From contig CM027377.1 in the NCBI GenBank assembly GCA_015680905.1, positions 23,894,501 to 23,958,500 on the forward strand: 64,000 bases of DNA, written 5' to 3'. The stretch's first letter is position 1, and each line of letters opens with the position of its first letter. A program made the translations under genes and the position numbers. Source of the stretch: Coptis chinensis (Eukaryota > Streptophyta > Magnoliopsida > Ranunculales > Ranunculaceae). Under the pieces are notes generated by a model. That model made no database searches. It was not told the DNA's origin and saw only the letters and a program-made list of their open reading frames with translations. Below, piece after piece: positions 60,215-64,000 of the stretch.

Positions 60215-60640
60215 TTGACTGATGCTGGGGATGCGCTCTCTACTATGTACATCCTGTGTAATAAATATGGCTCTAAGTTTATTAATCCCCTCCAAGTTGT
60301 ATGTGGAGCTGCCCATACTATAATTGTTGCTCACAGTGGGTATGGGCTATGGGCATCGATAATAGGCAGGCGTGGTGGTCTTGGAAGTGATAATCCAGCT
60401 AACAGTTATGCTCCCTGCAGTGTGCTGTGGCTAACAGTGGATGAGGATTTCCAGGATGCTTTGGAGTTTGCTGGTGAAGAGACAAGAATACAAGATGAAG
60501 TACCACGACGGTTGGCAGAGATAGATAAAAAATTATCTTTGCCCATGGAAGAGATTTATCTTCGATCCAATTTCACTCTAACTGAGAGCTATGCTAGCAT
60601 ACTACATAACTCTATAATGTTTCTTTGTGACTCATACAAA
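60215..60640 (+). pseudogene. RCC1/UVR8-like C-terminal exon
   Basis: The frame encodes KYGSKFINPLQVVCGAAHTI, IVAHSGYGLWASIIGRRGGL, SYAPCSVLWLTVDEDFQDA and a coiled-coil tail ending LTESYASILHNSIM. This matches the C-terminal end of plant RCC1-repeat proteins of the UVR8-like group: last blade with CGAAHT and a GRGRxGxLG-like turn, then a tail with the ME-x-Y-A-S-I-L-H-x-S-I pattern. These are beta-propeller proteins. Upstream RCC1 repeats are absent, and the usual WSWGRG reads WASIIGRR, so the fragment is damaged. Same orientation as the HIPL-like exon but from an unrelated gene. Confidence 0.75.
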
Positions 60641-60854
60641 TTTTTATACTACAACAGGAAGTGCGTTCGTTGTGTGTTTTTTCCCGCGTGATATTTAAGA
60701 AATTTGTCAAGATATTATTTTCTTTGACTGTGTTGTGTTTGTTTTTTTTAAATCTTATTCAGATTATTTTTTATATGGACTGCTTCTGCTTAATTTATTT
60801 GGTTATCAGTTGCGTCAGTTCGACTTATAGAGAATTTTGAAGGAAAAGACTTTC

Positions 60855-61148
60855 TTACGTTCTCAAACCCATAGCATCAGCGCTATCTCCACATTTAGCA
60901 TACCTGTTAATAATCGAACCCATAGCATCAGCGCTATATCCACATTTAGCATACCTATAAATAATCAAACTACCAAGAAAACAATTATTTCCAATTCCAA
61001 GTTTCAACGCTAAACAATGAACAGACAAACCAAATTCAATATCCTCCATATTAGCACACCCTCTTAAAACGGTACCAAGGTTGCTAACTAATCGTGTTGG
61101 GCCCAAAGTATCGGTTTCATGCTTTCTGACTCCATGTATACTCTTCAT
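60855..61148 (-). pseudogene. pentatricopeptide repeat (PPR) protein fragment
   Basis: The 97-codon frame contains LVSNLGTVLRGCANMEDIEF, GLSVHCLALKLGIGNNCFLG and SLIIYRYAKCGYSADAMG, typical of PLS-class plant PPR proteins (GCANMEDIEFGxSVH, YAKCG). PPR proteins bind organellar RNA. The last 17 residues (IINRYAKCGDSADAMG) are an exact-length in-frame tandem copy of the preceding ones. No other PPR motif continues on either side, so it is an isolated fragment, on the strand opposite to the HIPL-like and RCC1-like exons. Confidence 0.75.
60867..60968 (-). repeat. 51-bp tandem duplication inside the PPR fragment
   Basis: Units 60867-60917 and 60918-60968 (start ACCCATAGCATCAGCGCTAT) differ at about five positions. 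The length is exactly 17 codons and keeps the frame open. Confidence 0.9.
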
Positions 61149-61990
61149 TGGTTACTCTGATTCGATTTTTTCCCGATAATACTCTGTTTCGATTAATTGT
61201 CAATTCACACTAGTTCAATACCTACTATTCATAGTTTTCACAAAGCACTGATTTACTACTTTAGTTTGTGACGGCATCCTAAAACAACGCCAAAGGACTT
61301 GATAACTTAAGCTATTACATAATACCATAAACAAATCGTGCTTATCAACATGTCATTTGGATTTTCTGCAAACAGGAAATTGAAAATGGCTCTATATAAA
61401 GAAATAACCAATAACCCTGGATACAGACTCTCACAGGCCTAATAGAGTTTAAAGGCATAATTGACTCAAAAATCTACTGCCAAACGAGACAATCTTTATC
61501 TCCATAAATACTCGACTGATATATATAATGTTTGCTAAGATATAAAACTGACAGTAAATATTAAAATGTGATCAACATAAGCTAGAAAATAATTTAACTG
61601 ACTGAAACACACAAACTTGCAAAGTATCAAGACATATTACAATTCTAAAAAAAAAAAAAAAAAACTGGCATCCAAACACCAAAAAACTAACACCAACTTT
61701 CTAAAACTAATGTAATGCAGTTAGTATTTCTTAACAATATCCCACAGTTAGCTCAAAGAAACCAAAGATATGTGCTTCAAATTTTACCCTTTCCTATCCA
61801 TTTTATTTCTGATGCAGACTAACTACTCAACCTGTCAAATAAAACATATAATATTCCATTCAGCTAAAACAGAAATTAAAAGAAAAAAAAGAATAAACGG
61901 CAAGTAGGTGATATAAAAGGAAAATTACCTATCAACAACTTTTATTGCTAAATTCTTCTTTATCTTTTTTTAGCATCCACATTCCGACCA
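61149..61990. other. AT-rich intergenic sequence
   Basis: No gene or known repeat seen; contains a run of about 18 A (61649-61666). Confidence 0.35.
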
Positions 61991-62005
61991 CTTGAAGTTC
62001 CTTCA

Positions 62006-62562
62006 TCATAAAGTTCTTGAATGCTCTTCAGTTTTAAGACAAGGACAAACAACCTCTTCATCAGATTCATCCAAATTAATGTACTTCGTAAGAACTTCAA
62101 CCAAAAATTCCATACATTTCAAAAAAGTTAATCCTTCAAAGTTTTTCTCATAATACTCGCCTAGATTATCCACTTCATTATTTATCCATAACATCTTTAT
62201 AGCATACGAACGAACACGAACACTTCACAAAAAAAAACAAACAAAAAACCACACACACAAAATCATATTAATAACATTATAAGTAATTAAATTCCAAAAA
62301 TAAATAAATAAATAAAAACTTACTCATCTAATATGTTTCTCATCCTCATAACCACCTTTTGAGTTTCACTATTTGCATAAACATTAGACCCACCACGGTG
62401 TATACAACACCTCTTATGCTTGATTTTTTTAATCAGATATTCAAAAAAACCGAAAACAGTAATGCACTCATAATTATATTGAACATGCGATTCTGCTGAC
62501 CATTTGTCTTTTGGACAACAAAAAAAATTACGAAATTTACACGAACAATCTTTACAAAACAT
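62006..62562 (-). CDS. unknown two-exon gene or gene fragment
   Basis: Exon 1 (62562 to about 62331) opens MFCKDCSCKFRNFFCCPKDK and ends at a GTAAGT donor (RNILD...). An acceptor (GTGAAG) at about 62231 joins in frame to exon 2, which contains RSYAIKMLWINNEVDNLGEY, YEKNFEGLTFLKCMEFLVEV and ESDEEVVCPCLKTEEHSRTL, ending at 62006. The spliced product would be about 155 residues, Cys-rich at the start and with a CPC near the end. The CPCLK region faintly recalls the N-terminal transposase-associated domain of CACTA transposases, but this is not convincing. I do not recognise the family. Both exons are open and the splice sites are good, so it may be a small real gene, or a captured piece like its neighbours. 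Confidence 0.4.
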
Positions 62563-62790
62563 TAAAAAATAAAAAATAAATAGACAAAGAAATTAGTAAT
62601 CATAACAAAACTAAACATTTAAATATAAAAATAAACGGATACTAATACAAAAATAAGTCCACTTACACTTCCATTTTGATAGAATTCCAAAATAACCTGA
62701 AAAAAAAATACACTACATTCAATATATCATGTAACAACATACACACATACATTTAGTTTGTTTCACTAGAGTAGTTTGACCAGTTGTTGA
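62563..62790. other. AT-rich spacer
   Basis: No gene seen; lies between two divergent fragments and could hold the promoter of either. Confidence 0.3.
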
Positions 62791-62797
62791 TTAAAAA

Positions 62798-63079
62798 TGG
62801 GAAAGTCATTAGTTGGGTTTGTAAATGATGGCCATAAACTAAATGGTAATGTAGTTATGACGAAGAGATTATTAGAAAATTATTGAAAGGGTGGTTTTGG
62901 ATTAGATATTCAATCTTATAAGTTTAAGAGGAGTGTGTCCGCGAAGAGGGATTTTCCCAAAGGGTGTAGGCGATTTGCAGCGCGGGTTGGTGAAAATTTG
63001 AATGGGAATGGAGACGTTAAAAAATTGAAAGAGAAGGAAGAAGGTTTACCTGTCACTTCTTTGGAGAAATTGGAACTAA
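62798..63079 (+). pseudogene. SUVH5/6-like histone methyltransferase N-terminal fragment
   Basis: From ATG at 62798: MGKSLVGFVNDGHKLNGNVV, an in-frame TGA at about 62882, then YKFKRSVSAKRDFPKGCRRF and AARVGENLNGNGDVKKLKEK, ending TSLEKLEL. The KYKRRxVSAxRDFPxGCGxxAxR motif is the N-terminal hallmark of plant SUVH5/6-type H3K9 methyltransferases. None of the SRA, pre-SET or SET domains is present. The coding frame is interrupted at 63079 by a MITE and is not clearly resumed beyond it. The identification rests on one motif and the position near a start codon. Confidence 0.5.
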
Positions 63080-63572
63080 GGGCATCACCAATGGGTCCTT
63101 CATATAGCCCTCTATCTTCAAATTTGAGGGAGCAAAGGAAAAACTCTCTTCCAATGCAACCCCTATACGGGACTCTAATATTACCATCCTTTATAACTGT
63201 CTCTAATTTTATCGGTGATTTTCCACTTTCCAATTGGCCCGCATTTTCGCTATTTGACTTTCAACCAGAGTTTGAACCCCAGCGTGCTTACTTGTTGTGA
63301 TTTGTTTTTCTGTTCAATTACAAAAAACAAAAAAGAAACAATGTTCAAGCTGAGAATCGAACATGCGACCTACCACTTGAGAGGCCACATAGAATATTAC
63401 CGTACCCACAACATATGAGCTGTGATAGATTTCCAAGCATTTAATCTTGATTTTGAAGGTGTGCACTGTAGAACCCAGTTTTGAAGATCCTCTATACCAA
63501 TTTGCTCCTTCATACACACCTTGAAAAAGCTGATGTGGCCCTCTATTTTAAGGGCCTGCATTGGTGATGCCC
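63080..63572. mobile_element. Tourist-like MITE (TAA target duplication)
   Basis: A 493-bp element with 14-bp inverted ends (GGGCATCACCAATG at the left, CATTGGTGATGCCC at the right) and TAA on both sides (63077-63079 and 63573-63575). Termini are related to, but distinct from, those of the MITE at 5303-5806 (GAGCATC). Open frames crossing it (62935-63300, 63397-63648) are chance fusions. Confidence 0.85.
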
Positions 63573-63575
63573 TAA

Positions 63576-64000
63576 TGGGTCTGTGGATACACTGACGGTA
63601 TCGGGAAAACCTATAAACTGACGATAATATAGACTCCCAACAAAACAATGATATTAATTTCTATGCTTATTACCCACACAGATGGCAGTCAAAATTCATA
63701 AAAATTTTAACACCTAATTAAATTAACAACACGTGGTCGATACCCTACTATTATTTGGAACTGACTAAAGCAAATGGTCAACTAAGAAAAAAACTCTATC
63801 TAATAGGCTTTACTTGGGCTTTTTTTTAAATAAACAACCAGTGCATCTGTTACTTTTCCAGTCACGATTGCAACTATCTAGACTACTAAATAAAAGAGTG
63901 TGTCACGTAGATGGTTCACAGGGTGTAAAAGATTTTGAGTCTGATCCTAAAATATTGAATTAACCTAACAATACCTGTACCAATATCGAGAAAACAGATG
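63576..64000. other. AT-rich sequence at window end
   Basis: No gene. The segment 63838-63890 resembles 59878-59930. It may be the end of a Helitron-related element, but no hairpin plus CTRR terminus was confirmed. Confidence 0.3.

Noticed and set aside
59917-60252. 111-codon minus-strand frame
   Set aside because: No similarity to known proteins; AT-rich chance frame overlapping the RCC1-like region on the other strand.
61140-61220. CACACTAG followed by T as a Helitron 3' end
   Set aside because: Only a weak AT-only palindrome lies upstream, and the flank does not match the missing copia LTR portion.
62935-63300. 121-codon frame as a single gene
   Set aside because: It is a fusion of the SUVH-like fragment with the start of a MITE; the join coincides with the TAA target duplication.

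Overview
This is nuclear DNA of a flowering plant, most likely a eudicot. It is AT-rich, its genes have introns with GT/AG borders, and nearly everything recognisable is a plant transposable element or a broken piece of a plant gene. I see no intact host gene, rRNA, tRNA or CRISPR array. The species cannot be fixed from the sequence alone.

Layout. 1-6.4 kb holds remnants of DNA transposons: a truncated MULE (MuDR-type) transposase gene on the minus strand, a three-exon hAT transposase split by a 632-bp insert, a Tourist-like MITE with TAA target duplications, and an orphan coiled-coil exon. 6.4-19.1 kb is a decayed Ty1/copia element whose protease region was hit by an LTR element with 3.46-kb LTRs and no genes. 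19.1-42.0 kb is a patchwork of nested direct duplications carrying pieces of a DC1 (Cys/His-rich C1-like) gene. It is interrupted by a well-preserved 9.2-kb Athila-like Ty3/gypsy element (CCCAT target duplication, tRNA-Asp-type primer site) whose RT catalytic core is deleted. 42.0-46.2 kb is a poly(A)-tailed non-LTR retrotransposon on the minus strand, whose long ORF joins an RT domain to a C-terminal zinc-knuckle plus RPAD...D region resembling a restriction-like endonuclease (RLE). 47.0-53.0 kb is a multi-exon Helitron Rep/helicase gene with few lesions. A second, much more decayed Helitron copy (54.4-57.4 kb) and a third scrap (59.6 kb) follow in the same orientation. Among and after them lie orphan exons of unrelated plant genes (HIPL-like, RCC1/UVR8-like, PPR, SUVH-like N-terminus), a pattern typical of Helitron gene capture.

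Insertion order can be read from the nesting. The copia element went into a coiled-coil gene fragment and then took the long-LTR element. The sequence starting with TC at 19087 cut into the copia 3' LTR. The Athila-like element went into a member of the duplicated array. A MITE went into the SUVH-like fragment. Differences between paired LTRs concentrate at CpG-rich spots and include many indels, so some frameshifts may be sequencing error rather than biology. The most interesting items are the RLE-like retrotransposon, the long-LTR gene-less element with its conserved 29-codon leader exon, and the Helitron-linked cluster of captured exons. None of these is proven here to be a new system.
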